In this document: positions 23,494 to 35,886 of the stretch, piece by piece
Layout of the letters: the number at the start of each line of letters is the position of its first letter
Numbering within the stretch: the first letter of the stretch is position 1
NCBI GenBank assembly: GCA_032622095.1
Contig: CP136065.1
Location: 241,655,530-241,719,529 of the forward strand
Length of the DNA stretch: 64,000 bases
Origin: Siphonodentalium dalli
Lineage: Eukaryota; Mollusca; Scaphopoda; Gadilida; Siphonodentaliidae
Direction of reading: 5' to 3'
Translations under genes and position numbers: made by a program
The notes under the pieces: model-generated
What the model saw: only the letters and a program-made list of their open reading frames with translations
What the model was told of the DNA's origin: nothing
Database searches by the model: none

Positions 23494-23875
23494 TTGGAAT
23501 TCATCAAAATGTGCGAGACGGCAACGAACAGGGATAATCTGAAATCATATGTGAATTATGGTAGACAAAGTAACGTATTAGCAATATATCGACAACATTG
23601 ATTTATATTTTTGGCGTAAGAAATCCTATCGACATAATTATACACGGAGGGCGAAGTGACGAATTCAGCCTGCATGGGTCCCACATAGACACGGCCATTC
23701 GGGACCAGAGATCGTCAGGGTGCATGGGCACATAATTAGCAGGTAGTTGGTCATCAGGGTAAGGGGTGGACACATGCATAATTACGGCTATCATATATCC
23801 GTATGAGGTAAATACAAATAAATATATCTAAAATGTATCACTTCTATATCGAAACAAACTTACATGTATTAGTCG
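23494..23875 (+). repeat. Duplicated block, copy 2
   Basis: Sister of 17740-18625. It lacks the palindromic MITE and has one 47-bp unit. Between the shared anchors it also has a private segment with a minus-strand short frame of no recognisable function. Confidence 0.85.
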
Positions 23876-25470
23876 AAACAAGTATATGATAACCCATGCA
23901 ATTCTCAACTGTTCACGCGTCTCCAAAGAGACGAAGACTAGAAAAGAATATCCATTTAACCACTCTGTATATCCCCCAAGCACCCACAATTAACGGAAAG
24001 CTTGCATCGTGTTAATACCAAGCATAATCATTAACCTACCTTGAAAATAATGATCCAGTTATTTCATCAGAAAAGCACAGCTTGTTTGTTATTCCCCTCA
24101 TACAATTATTAACGAGCACTAGAGAGATATAGTTAGACGGTAGAAGAAAGTTATACTTAGGTATATGACCTACAACGCTCTTGGAGACCGTTACAAAGCA
24201 TCCGTAGAAATAATAGACCCGAGATCTGGAGAGTATAGTATATCTTTATACCTTGCTCAATTATCGAAAATTTCACACGATCTGTTGCCAGATTTATTTT
24301 ATATTTAGCTATTTCTTTAGCTTGCAATAGCATATGCCATATGGGTATCTCTGACGCTGTTAGCAGTGGGGTAGATTTTATTTCGGCACAATCTGACATA
24401 TTTTATCCGACATTGCCCGTCTAATGATAAGAAATATCGTGTCGACCTACATGATATCGCGTAGGGTTTTGTTTTGACTGTTGGGTCTAAAGCGAAGATG
24501 AAAATAAACGCCCCATGCTTATTCAGTATATATAGTTTCTACTGGTTTGGTTTGTTGATCAATAAATAGTAACCGCGACCACACAGCTGTAACGTGGATT
24601 GAATCGTTTGTTTGTGACACACCCCGCCGAAATGGTCACGGGCAACGGATGCAGACGGGGACAAGGGGAACGACTTCATAAAAGGGCACTTTTGCAGTCA
24701 AGTGTACTGCCATAATGTGATTAATGTCACACATATTCCGAAAATGCACAAATGTGGTAATTATAAAGTACTAAACTGGACCAAGTTCATATTAAGAATA
24801 TAGATATATATTTCTTTCCGGGCAATACACCAATGCTGATCTAACTCATATTGAATGTGTTTCTTGTTATTTGAATACGATTGAAGTCGTTTTATTCATA
24901 AAAATCATGTACGATAAACGTTACAGAGCGACGTCAACTCCAGATTTTCTTCCCATGGCCTACAGGTCCTCATAAAAGCCGAAAACAACCGAACATAACC
25001 GAATACAAGTTCAAATAATGGGAAGTATAACAAATAAAGTTCATAGGCGTATAATTAATGTTCAAACTATTACGATGCGAAGTTTGGTTGAGTTTGGGTC
25101 AATAATCAGTGTTTTATTATCAGATCTTTTGTGTAACGCGTTTTGTGTTCGACATAGAAAAGGTTCTTTTCGGCATTCTGTAACCGGTAATTAATTAACA
25201 CACAGACCACGCAGCGAGTAACGCTAATCGGCTTTATGAAACACATGTGTTTTGCGTTTAACAATTCCATCACCGGTTTATTTTCACAAATCAGGAACAT
25301 GGGATTTTCATACTGATACATTATTAGAAAATATTAGTCCCACGATAAACGGTCTAAGATCAAAATAAAAATATAGACTAAATAGAAAAGCATTTAGACA
25401 CCCTCTTCAAATCTTATATTTTGCCACTGTTTGATTATGCAGATGTTATGATATTGGATAACCATTACTT
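23876..25470. other. Unassigned sequence
   Basis: No repeat or gene is recognised. An 80-codon minus frame at 24157-24399 has no domain I know. Confidence 0.4.
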
Positions 25471-25477
25471 ATGTAGA

Positions 25478-25966
25478 CAGACAGACAGACAGACAGATGA
25501 TTTTATTCCTCCATTATTGGAGATGAAGTATATACAAACAATATACAATGGTAGGTATTGGTGATACAGAAACTATGTAGTATTGGTTACAAAATATTCA
25601 AATGTGACATCATATAATATAATTATGTAGGTTATATCATAATAATAAGCAGTACATATTCCTGAGAAATCACGTAAATGGGAAACGGGATTTAGTGACT
25701 TGAGGAGAGCCTGAATATGTGTATGTAGAAGTTAACTATTCACTCCAGAAACGTATCGACTGGAGATGAAAGTTTTCTAGAGAATACTCAACTCGCACAT
25801 AAATCGCAGATAAATGGCATTTGCGGATAAGTTCTGATGCTTTTTCAACATTCGGGATATTTGAACTGCTCGACTCTTGGATAATACCAAGGTGTGTCAC
25901 CTGTTTCGTTCCACGGCTGGTTCGGCCGGGCTTGTTCGGCCCATGGTTTGGGCCGAACAGTCTCAC
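25478..25966 (-). pseudogene. Possible LINE 3' fragment with CTGT tail
   Basis: On the minus strand a frame ending at 25736 contains KQVTHLGIIQESSSSNIPNV and KASELIRKC, which loosely resembles the post-catalytic RT segment of some mollusc LINEs. About 250 bp later the strand ends ggaataaaatcatctgtctg followed by more CTGT units, a common LINE or SINE tail form. The family link is tentative because the frame is short. Confidence 0.35.
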
Positions 25967-26489
25967 CTAAAAATGTTTTTACACTGAGCCTATCGCAAAC
26001 AGTTTTGCACATATCTACGAGGACAATTTACATTTCTCTCTGGGAACCGTAATAACTGACGTATGTGAGTGTTGATGTTGACATTAGTATGCACGTATAG
26101 TGTATATATGCTTTATATGTACATTATGTACTTTACCACTCAACTATGTATATCATATGGTATAATAAGCCTACAACATGTATTCATATACATGCATGCA
26201 ACATTTCAACAACATTATTATCTGTTGTTCCTTCTTTGAAAGTTCTTTCATATCTCTGTTTCATTTCTGTTACTATATTTTTGTTCTGTTGTGTTCCTTA
26301 TTGTGTTTGGTAATAATCACCTATGGGTTTTATACAAATAAACATTTTAATTTATAACAACGAATTACACTCAAGTATGTCTCTAAATAGCACCCGTGGT
26401 TAGCCCTATTAATATTAAATGGATTATACCAGTTAGAGATAAAAGTGTACGTCGGAATGGTCTACTCTATTATTTTAGGGGATTTTGAG

Positions 26490-26550
26490 GTGATAAAAGC
26501 AGACGACAGAATGAGCCCTAATTATTGAGGGAAATGTTTAGTTAATAAGT
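26490..26550 (+). repeat. Satellite-associated leader fragment
   Basis: gataaaagcagacgacagaa followed by gggaaatgtttagttaataa matches 23107-23185. It ends where a TTAA MITE begins, suggesting that MITE inserted into the satellite-related element. Confidence 0.6.
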
Positions 26551-26987
26551 TTAAGGTACTCAATCCGATTCGATGGTCCCCAAATCATCAAATCCCAACA
26601 ACAACAACAACATTTTTTGAAATGCCGTTTCAGTTATCAGAATCGAGTAATTGGCCAAAAAATAATGCTAACCACAGTCAACTATAGTATAAAATTGCCC
26701 AAAACCTGTTATTTATCAACATTTTGTTCAACGAAATTTTGCCGGTTTGTCAAATATCTGACACAAAAAAGCCACTTGATTTTAGAGTTAATCATCTTCA
26801 TCCGCAATTTGGTCCGAGGCGGTTTTCTCGTCGACTGTTTACTGGGCCACTTAATATTATATGTGGTGAAAAATAATTGATTTCAAAAATTGATATATGA
26901 TAACTCTGAGCTTTGATGGATGGGTTCCTCGAATCGAATCAAATACCCCTCCCCCCCGAAGCGTTAATTCGGATTATGCATCTTTAA
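26551..26987 (+). mobile_element. Diverged copy of TTAAAGGTACTCAATCC MITE
   Basis: Same order as 43605-44067: aaggtactcaatccgat, ggtcccca, caacaacaacaa, ttatcagaatcga, cttgatttt.gagttaatc, gatgg.tgggttcctcga. The right end is eroded (aattcggatt ... ctttaa). Confidence 0.75.
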
Positions 26988-27275
26988 AAAACGACCTATG
27001 GTTGTGAAAATAAGTACAATACGGGAATCTTTTGAATGTCGCGTTTTATGCCCATTTGAGGGAAAAATACGCTCTGTATGGGCGTAAAATGTGTCGTTCA
27101 AAATACGACCGTATATAGTCTATATAATTACGAAATAAGCTCATATATGGGCACTACACCATCGATTCACGCTCTTTATATAGTGTGTGTTCACTGAAGT
27201 CCGCGCCATTCAACGGAATAACGGGTATAAGTTCTATGAGCTTATTTCAGAATCAAATAAGTCCAATATGAACAT

Positions 27276-27541
27276 ATGTGACCCGCCATATCAAATCCAG
27301 TTGTAAGTCGGGATTCTTTTTACCCTGTGCCAATGCATTCTCTTATATATGCGAGTCGACCATAGGTCGCCTCGCATATATAAGAGAATGCATTGGCCTA
27401 ACAATTTCTTACAATTTTTAGGACATAAAATAAAAAAACATCCATTAACCCGCAGGGAGCCCCACACATATATAGAAGCATATAGAAGAGTGTCGTCTGC
27501 TCATGTTTGTCTGGGACTCTGTATGGGTGAAATTATAAAAT
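27276..27541 (+). mobile_element. Half copy of the ATGTGACCCGCC MITE
   Basis: Starts ATGTGACCCGCCATATCAAA, carries a palindrome at 27329-27397 and the ggagccccacacatatatag segment. It stops inside aaattataaaat, where full copies continue to a second palindrome. The missing half lies towards the satellite. Confidence 0.8.
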
Positions 27542-27580
27542 ATGGACCTATTTTCAGGAGGATATGTTGGGTCGTTTGTT

Positions 27581-30500
27581 AAACTTATTATCTGAACATT
27601 TCCTATGAGAAAACTACTCATCAATGATGCTTTAGTATAGAAAGGGTTAAACTTATTATCTGAACATTTCCTATGAGATAACTACTCATCAATGATGCTT
27701 TAGTATAGAAAGGGTTAAACTTATTATCTGAACATTTCCTATGGGATAACTACTCATCAATGATGCTTTAGTATAGAAAGGGTTAAACTTATTATCTGAA
27801 CATTTCCTATGGGATAACTACTCACCCATGATGCTTTAGTATAGAAAGGGTTAAACTTATTATCTGAACATTTCCTATGGGATAACTACTCATCAATGAT
27901 GCTTTAGTATAGAAAGGGTTAAACTTATTATCTGAACATTTCCTATGGGATAACTACTCATCAATGATGCTTTAGTATAGAAAGGGTTAAACTTATTATC
28001 TGAACATTTCCTATGGGATAACTACTCACCCATGATGCTTTAGTATAGAAAGGGTTAAACTTATTATCTGAACATTTCCTATGGGATAACTACTCACCCA
28101 TGATGCTTTAGTATAGAAAGGGTTAAACTTATTATCTGAACATTTCCTATGGGATAACTACTCATCAATGATGCTTTAGTATAGAAAGGGTTAAACTTAT
28201 TATCTGAACATTTCCCATGTGATAACTACCCACCAATGATGCTTTAGTATAGAAATGGATAAACTTATTATCTGAACATTTCCTATGGGATAACTACTCA
28301 TCAATGATGCTTTAGTATAGAAAGGGTTAAACTTATTATCTGAACATTTCCCATGTGATAACTACCCACCAATGATGCTTTAGTATATAAAGGGTTAAAC
28401 TTATTATCTGAACATTTCCTATGAGATAACTACTCATCAAAGGTGCTTTAGTATAGAAAGGGTTAAACTTATTATCTGAACATTTCCTATGAGATAACTA
28501 CTCATCAAATGTGCTTTAGTATAGAAATGGTTAAATTTATTATCTGAACATATCCTATGGGATAACTACTCATCAAAGGTGCTTTAGTATAGAAAGGGTT
28601 AAATTTATTATCTGAACATAATATAGAAAGGGTTAAACTTATTATCTGAACATTTCCTATGGGATAACTACTCACCCATGATGCTTTAGTATAGAAAGGG
28701 TTAAACTTATTATCTGAACATTTCCTATGGGATAACTACTCACCCATGATGCTTTAGTATAGAAAGGGTTAAACTTATTATCTGAACATTTCCTATGGGA
28801 TAACTACTCATCAACGATGCTTTAGTATAGAAAGGGTTAAACTTATTATCTGAACATTTCCCATGTGATAACTACCCACCAATGATGCTTTAGTATAGAA
28901 ATGGATAAACTTATTATCTGAACATTTCCTATGGGATAACTACTCATCAATGATGCTTTAGTATAGAAAGGGTTAAACTTATTATCTGAACATTTCCCAT
29001 GTGATAACTACCCACCAATGATGCTTTAGTATATAAAGGGTTAAACTTATTATCTGAACATTTCCTATGGGATAACTACTCACCCATGATGCTTTAGTAT
29101 AGAAAGGGTTATTCTGAACATTTCCTATGGGATAACTACTCACCCATGATGCTTTAGTATAGAAAGGGTTAAACTTATTATCTGAACATTTCCTATGGGA
29201 TAACTACTCACCCATGATGCTTTAGTATAGAAAGGGTTTAGATGAAATTATCTGAACATTTCCTATGAGATAACTACTCATCAAAGGTGCTTTAGTATAG
29301 AAATGGTTAAATTTATTATCTGAACATATCCTATGGGATAACTACTCATCAAAGGTGCTTTAGTATAGAAAGGGTTAAATTTATTATCTGAACATTTCCT
29401 AAGGGATAACTACTCATCAAAGGTGCTTTAGTATAGAAAGGGTTAAATTTATTATCTGAACATTTCCTATGGGATAACTACTCATCAATGATGCTTTAGT
29501 ATAGAAAGGGTTAAACTTATTATCTGAACATTTCCTATGGGATAACACTCAGCAATAATGCTTTAGTATATAAAGGGTTAAACTTATTATCTGAACATTT
29601 CCTATGAGATAACTACTCATCAAAGGTGCTTTAGTATAGAAAGGGTTAAATTTATTATCTGAACATTTCCTATGGGATAACACTCAGCAATAATGCTTTA
29701 GTATATAAAGGGTTAAATTTATTATCTGAACATATCCTATTGGATAACTGTTCATCAATGATGCTTTAGTATAGAAAGGGTTAAACTTATTATCTGAACA
29801 TTTCCTATGGGATAACACTCAGCAATAATGATTTAGTATATAAAGGGTTAAACTTATTATCTGAACATTTCCTATGAGATAACAACACATCAAAGGTGCT
29901 TTAGTATAGAAAGGGTTAAATTTATTATCTGAACATTTCCTATGGGATAACTACTCATCAAAGGTGCTTTAGTATAGAAAGGGTTAAATTTATTATCTGA
30001 ACATATCCTATGGGATAACTACTCATCAAAGGTGCTTTAGTATAGAAAGGGTTAAATTTATTATCTGAACATTTCCTAATGGATAACTACTCATCATAGG
30101 TGCTTTGTATTGAAAGGGTTAAATTTATTATCTGAACATTTCCTATGGCATAACTACTCATCAATGATGCTTTAGTATAGAAAGGGTTAAACTTATTATC
30201 TGAACATTTCCTATGGGATAACACTCAGCAATAATGCTTTAGTATATAAAGGGTTAAACTTATTATCTGAACATTTCCTATGAGATAACTACTCATCAAA
30301 GGTGCTTTAGTATATAAAGGGTTAAATTTATTATCTGAACATATCCTATTGGATAACTGCTCATCAATGATGCTTTAGTATAGAAAGGGTTAAACTTATT
30401 ATCTGAACATTTCCTATGGGATAACACTCAGCAATAATGCTTTAGTATATAAAGGGTTAAACTTATTATCTGAACATTTCCTATGGGATAACTACTCATC

Positions 30501-32431
30501 AAAGGTGCTTTAGTATAGAAAGGGTTAAATTTATTTTCTGAACATTTCCTATGGGATAACTACTCATCAAAGGTGCTTTAGTATAGAAAGGGTTAAATTT
30601 ATTATCTGAACATATCCTATGGGATAACTACTCATCAAAGGTGCTTTAGTATAGAAAGGGTTAAATTTATTATCTGAACATTTCCTAAGGGATAACTACT
30701 CATCAAAGGTGCTTTAGTATAGAAAGGGTTAAATTTATTATCTGAACATTTCCTATGGGATAACTACTCATCAATGATGCTTTAGTATAGAAAGGGTTAA
30801 ACTTATTATCTGAACATTTCCTATGGGATAACACTCAGCAATAATGCTTTAGTATATAAAGGGTTAAACTTATTATCTGAACATTTCCTATGAGATAACT
30901 ACTCATCAAAGGTGCTTTAGTATAGAAAGGGTTAAATTTATTATCTGAAAATTTCCTATGGAATAACTACTCATCAAAGGTGCTTTAGTATAGAAAGGGT
31001 TAAATTTATTATCTGAACATATCCTATGGGATAACTACTCATCAAAGGTGCTTTAGTATAGAAAGGGTTAAATTTATTATCTGAACATTTCCTAAGGGAT
31101 AACTACTCATCAAAGGTGCTTTAGTATAGAAAGGGTTAAATTTATTATCTGAACATTTCCTATGGGATAACTACTCATCAAAGGTGCTTTAGTATAGAAA
31201 GGGTTAAATTTATTATCTGAACATTTCCTATGGGATAACTACTCATCAAAGGTGCTTTAGTATAGAAAGGGTTAAATTTATTATCTGAACATTTCCTATG
31301 GGATAACTACTTATCAATGATGCTTTAGTATAGAATGTGTTAAACTTATTATCTGAACATTTCCTATGAGATAACTACTCATCAATGATGCTTTAGTATA
31401 GAAAGGGTTAAACTTATTATCTGAACATTTCCTATGGGATAACTACTCACCAATGATGCTTTAGTGTAGAAAGGGTTAAACTTATTATCTGAACATTTAC
31501 TGTGGCATAACTACTCACCAATGGTGCTTTAGTATAGAAAGGGTTAAACTTATTATCAGAACATTTCCTATGGGATAACTACTCATCAATGATGCTTTAG
31601 TATAGAAAGGGTCAAACATATTATCTGAACATTTTCTATATGGGATAACTACTCATCAACGATGCTTTAGTATAGAAAGGGTTAATCTTATTATCTGAAC
31701 ATTTCCTAAGGGATAACTACTTATCAATGATGCTTTAGTATAGAAAGGGTTAAACTTATTATCTGAACATTTCCTAAGGGATAGCTACTTATCAATGATG
31801 CTTTAGTATAGAAAGGGTTAAACTTACTATCTGAACATTTCCTATGTGATAACTACTCATCAATGATGCTTTAGTATAGAAAGGGTTAAACTTATTATCT
31901 GAACATTTCCTATGGGATAACTACTCATCAATGATGCTTTAGTATAGAAAGGGTTAAACTTATTATCTGAACATTTCCTATGGGATAACTACTCAGCAAT
32001 GATGCTTTAGTATAGAAAGGGTTAAACTTATTATCTGAACATTTCCTATGGGGTAACTACTCAGCAATGACGCTTTAGTATAGAAAGGGTTAAACTTAGT
32101 ATCTGAACATTTACTGTGACATAACTACTCATCAAAGGTGCTTTAGTATAGAAAGGGTTAAATTTATTATCTGAACATTTCCTAAGGGATAACTACTTAT
32201 CAATGATGCTTTAGTATATAATGTGTTAAATTTATTATCTGAACATTTCATATGGGATAACTACTCATCAATGATGATTTAGTATAGAAAGGGTTAAACT
32301 TATTATACTGAACATTTCATATGGGATAACTACTCAGCAATGATGCTTTATTATAGAAAGGGTTAAACTTATTATCTGAACATTTCCTATGGGGTAACTA
32401 CTCATCAATGATGCTTTGGTGTAGATAGGGC
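27581..32431 (+). repeat. 68-bp satellite, about 71 copies
   Basis: The monomer carries aaacttattatctgaacatt, tcctatgggataactactca, tcaatgatgctttagtatag and aaagggtt. Variants are arranged non-randomly: (1) a cccatgtgataactacccac pair at 28214-28390 and again at 28858-29035; (2) a gggataacactcagcaataa variant recurring at offsets near 610 bp (29810 to 30419, 30217 to 30827), about nine monomers. One unit is cut short near 28619. The array begins directly after ggtcgtttgtt and ends against MITE H. No coding capacity. Confidence 0.97.
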
Positions 32432-32434
32432 TAA

Positions 32435-32917
32435 GTGGTCCTGCTAATTTGTTATGGTGTTGGTGGGTCCTGCTGAAGTGATATGATGCTGGTAAGGCAA
32501 ACTGGTGCTGTTCAGAACCGGTCCGTTATTGTTTCTACAGTTGTCATTTTCGCGATGTTCGAACGAATCGAACACAATCCACCGTCTGTATGAAACATTC
32601 AAGAACCAATATATTTCAACAATGGCTGTCCTTGTGCTTACAGAACGACATGTCACGAATAACCACCTTGATTATGGTCGGTTTGCAACAACAGATACAC
32701 CCATTATTAAAAATGTGTTATATATAACATATATCTTTTAAATGTGTTGTATACACATAACGGCTTTTCATTGATTCGTTCAGAATAGCCAAACACCGCA
32801 AAAATGACAACTTTACATATAATAACAGTACTTTTTCTTAACAACATCAGTTTGCCCTACCGGCATCATATCAGTTCAGCATGACGCACCGACACCATAG
32901 CAAGTTAGCAGGACCAC
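32435..32917 (+). mobile_element. MITE family H, two-armed copy
   Basis: Left gtggtcctgctaatttgtta, right tagcaagttagcaggaccac, with inverted caaactggtgctgttcag / aacatcagtttgccctacc further in. It abuts the satellite end directly. The outer acccctgg termini seen in other copies are absent. Confidence 0.85.
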
Positions 32918-33609
32918 GTACTTGATTTCGGCACACATTATGCCAAGATGTTGGACGTTTTAATTACACCCTATGTGTGTTTACTGCTTCGCTGATATGG
33001 CCGTGCCATTTGAGCGATGGTGATATCTCGCAGTATTTCGGGTTTCACGCGATGCGAGTTATTTTATGAAATTATAGTATGGCTAATCTGGCCGTGTCAA
33101 TGGAGCTATGGAGCGATGGGGATATATCGCAGGATAACACATTTAGGGTTTTCGCAGATGTATTTCGCCGATGTCTCATTGTTGCAGTATGTAACGTTTA
33201 TGGTCGCGTCAATTGCTTTCGATATTTAGGTATAAACAATGGCTGGGCCACTCTTGAAGATTTTTATTGCGCGAACACAATGCATAACATAAGAGCTAAC
33301 GTTGCTGATGAAGTATGCCTCAACTGGAATGTAGAATAAAGGTCGTATTTCGAAGTATCGGGCGTGTATTTAATCCGATTAGTAGAGTTTTGGTCCGCAT
33401 TTAGAGGCTTTCTGGTGTGGTCAATGAGAAACCTGCAGCAATAATCCGTAGTTGTTGTAATAATTGGAAGGATTAGTTGTTTTAACCGAATTCTGAGGTG
33501 GTGATTCATGTAAACAATATATTTTATATTATGATTTATATATATGTCTAATAATATGATCTTGAGGGCGCTATCATTTCTGACGATGATATTCTTGTAT
33601 TTCACATCT
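32918..33609. other. Unassigned sequence
   Basis: Two related phrases (ggccgtgccatttgagcgat and ggccgtgtcaatggagctat), each followed by gatatctcgcag or gatatatcgcag, lie about 80 bp apart near 32999-33135, a weak tandem. A frame across them has no known domain. Confidence 0.4.
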
Positions 33610-34029
33610 CCCAGGTTTATCAATTTGTTGAGCGAGGAGTATTAACTCTACATTTTTATTTCGGACGAAAGGAAAACATCTGCATACTATGGGAAACAAC
33701 TCTATATATCTTATTTGTTTTGGATCGATTGGTATAATTACAACACAAAGACAGTACGTATCGTATATATCTCTATCAATTTGGTGTGACTTATTGTGCC
33801 CACATTCATGTTTGATGAACTACGAAGACGATAAGGACTTTGAATTTTGTTCTTTCAAAAAATCACCGAATGTGTCAATACTTGATCAGCATACTTGAGC
33901 CCACACCACACAGAACAAGTCCCTCGAAAGGGTAGGGTTTGTAAGCCCTGTTTCTGTTGGTGTCTCTCGCGCAGAACATCGATCTGAACATCGATCGCTG
34001 AAACTTTCCGGCTGATCTGTCCAGAGACA
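33610..34029 (-). repeat. Repeat R copy 5, part 1 (split by foldback)
   Basis: Inverse of the second half of the R units (compare 45355-45720): ctcccagg, gagcgaggagta, ttttggatcgattgg, gggtagggtttgtaag, ccggctgatctgtccagaga. It is more diverged than the 45-52 kb copies. It continues at 40112 after the 6.1-kb insertion. Confidence 0.85.
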
Positions 34030-35886
34030 TAGTTAGGGAGCCCGCGTATGTTCCATTTACACTTTTGCGTACAAAAGGTTTGACCCCCTAAAGTTGGTAC
34101 CAATAATGGAACATTCTGAAAAACCGATTTCTTAAGTTGCGCATTCCTGGGGTTTAGGGGCCGCTGAACCCCAAAAAGTGCCAAAAATCACTTCTATTTA
34201 CACTTCCGCGTACATCGATGAATTTTGGTTTGATGATACTCCTAAGTGTACTGATTAAGAAAACACAACTTAAGAAAGGGATTTTCCTGGGGTTTTCAGA
34301 TAAGAAAGGGGGTCCCATGCTGAACCCCAAAACGTGATTTTTCCCTTTTTTTTACACTTTCGCGTACATCCATAATTTTTGGTCTCAAAGTACTTTGATA
34401 TATACTAATTATAAAAACACAACTTAAGAAGCAACTTTTCCTGGGGTTTTAAGATAAGAAGGGGGTCATCGGGTCACCCCTCAAAACGTAAAAAATCACT
34501 TTTATTTACATGATTGCATTCGTCCAACGTGTGTGTATGTGCGTACACCCCTGGAACGTTGCACTATTACAACCAATACATCCCTAAATCGATACGATCA
34601 ACTTAAGAAATATATATTCATGTCGTTTTCTGATAAGAACGAGACTTGTTACCCCCCCCCCCCCAAACCACAACACGATCCATTTTCTAGAACTGTAAGT
34701 GAGCCAGTTTTATGAAAATTATAGCGCGAAAATCTATTAAAATGTATACAAATGTATATATTTTCGTGAAGCTAAGACATAATGACACTTTTTTGGGCCA
34801 AAATTGAAACTCACTATCCAAGATGGCCGCCAAAATGGCCGCCGGAAGTTGAAAATATGACATTTTTTCACAAATATCTTCTAGATCAATTCATGCTGTT
34901 TGGAACTGGTTGAGTAATGCAACTTTATTTTGTGTTTTTTATATTAACTGATCATTGGAGCAATTAAATATGCATTTATTGGGGTCCTAACCCCTTCCAA
35001 TCCCTAAAAAAATCGATTTTACAGAACGCAGTACAAACTTTTACAAAAAATCACAATTGGGATTCTAGTCATATTTCAACAAGAAATGAAAAGAACATTG
35101 TAATGTAAGTGAGGCATATCATTACCTATGAATATTCCAAATCTCTGGAACCATAAATCTTACCTTGGCTCAAAATGGCTGCGAAAATGGCCGCTAAAAT
35201 ATGGAAAATGGTAAATATTGCCCCAGGGTGTCCTGCAATCGCTTACAAGTTGTGGTTGATGTACACAATTGGCTAATCTCTTTTCTATACATTGCATACT
35301 AACATGTCTGATGCACCATGGATCATTTTTACTATTGTCACCACTGACATTTACCAGAAATATTGGACACAAATATCGGCAAGAATTCACTTTTCAGGGT
35401 TCGACCATTTGTTCAAGTAAAATGTAACTATCTTTGGATTGAAAGGTGTTTATTGTTTTGGTCTATCTTAAATGTGTCACACTACGGTGTTTATAGACTA
35501 AATTGCTCAAGATGGCTTCCAAAATGGCAACCAAATTTGTAAAAAGTTAAAAGTTAACATATCCCGAATATTATTCTCTGCGTTATCCGAAAAAAGTGGC
35601 AAATTGTGACTCACTTGGTTATTGTACGTGTTAGTTACAATGTAATTAACTGACAACTACGTTCTATTATGTTTGTCCCAGTTCCGTATGGGGCATGACC
35701 AATTCATTTTAAAGTTGCAGTATGGAATTTTGGCGGAGAACCATATCATTGAAAGGAAATGGGCAGAACTTTGAGACTGAACTGAGATGAACCATGATAT
35801 GTGGGTATTCTGGCCCATTATGATAACAATTTATCAACTGGATACAGGGTGGAAGCCAAGATGGTAGCCAGGGAGTTATGATCATA
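34030..35886 (+). repeat. Foldback left arm
   Basis: Built of internal repeats. Three units of about 150 bp start at tttacactt.(c/t)gcgtac (34058, 34197, 34352) and each carries cttaag and cctggggttt. Three later blocks about 345 bp apart carry aagatggccgccaaaatggc-type sequence (34818, 35172, 35510). A C run lies at 34651-34664. Frames in it are by-products. Confidence 0.9.

Noticed and set aside
27581..32431. Hammerhead ribozyme in each 68-bp unit (minus strand TTGATGAG ... GGAAA)
   Set aside because: The first core base is wrong and the intervening segment cannot form stem II.
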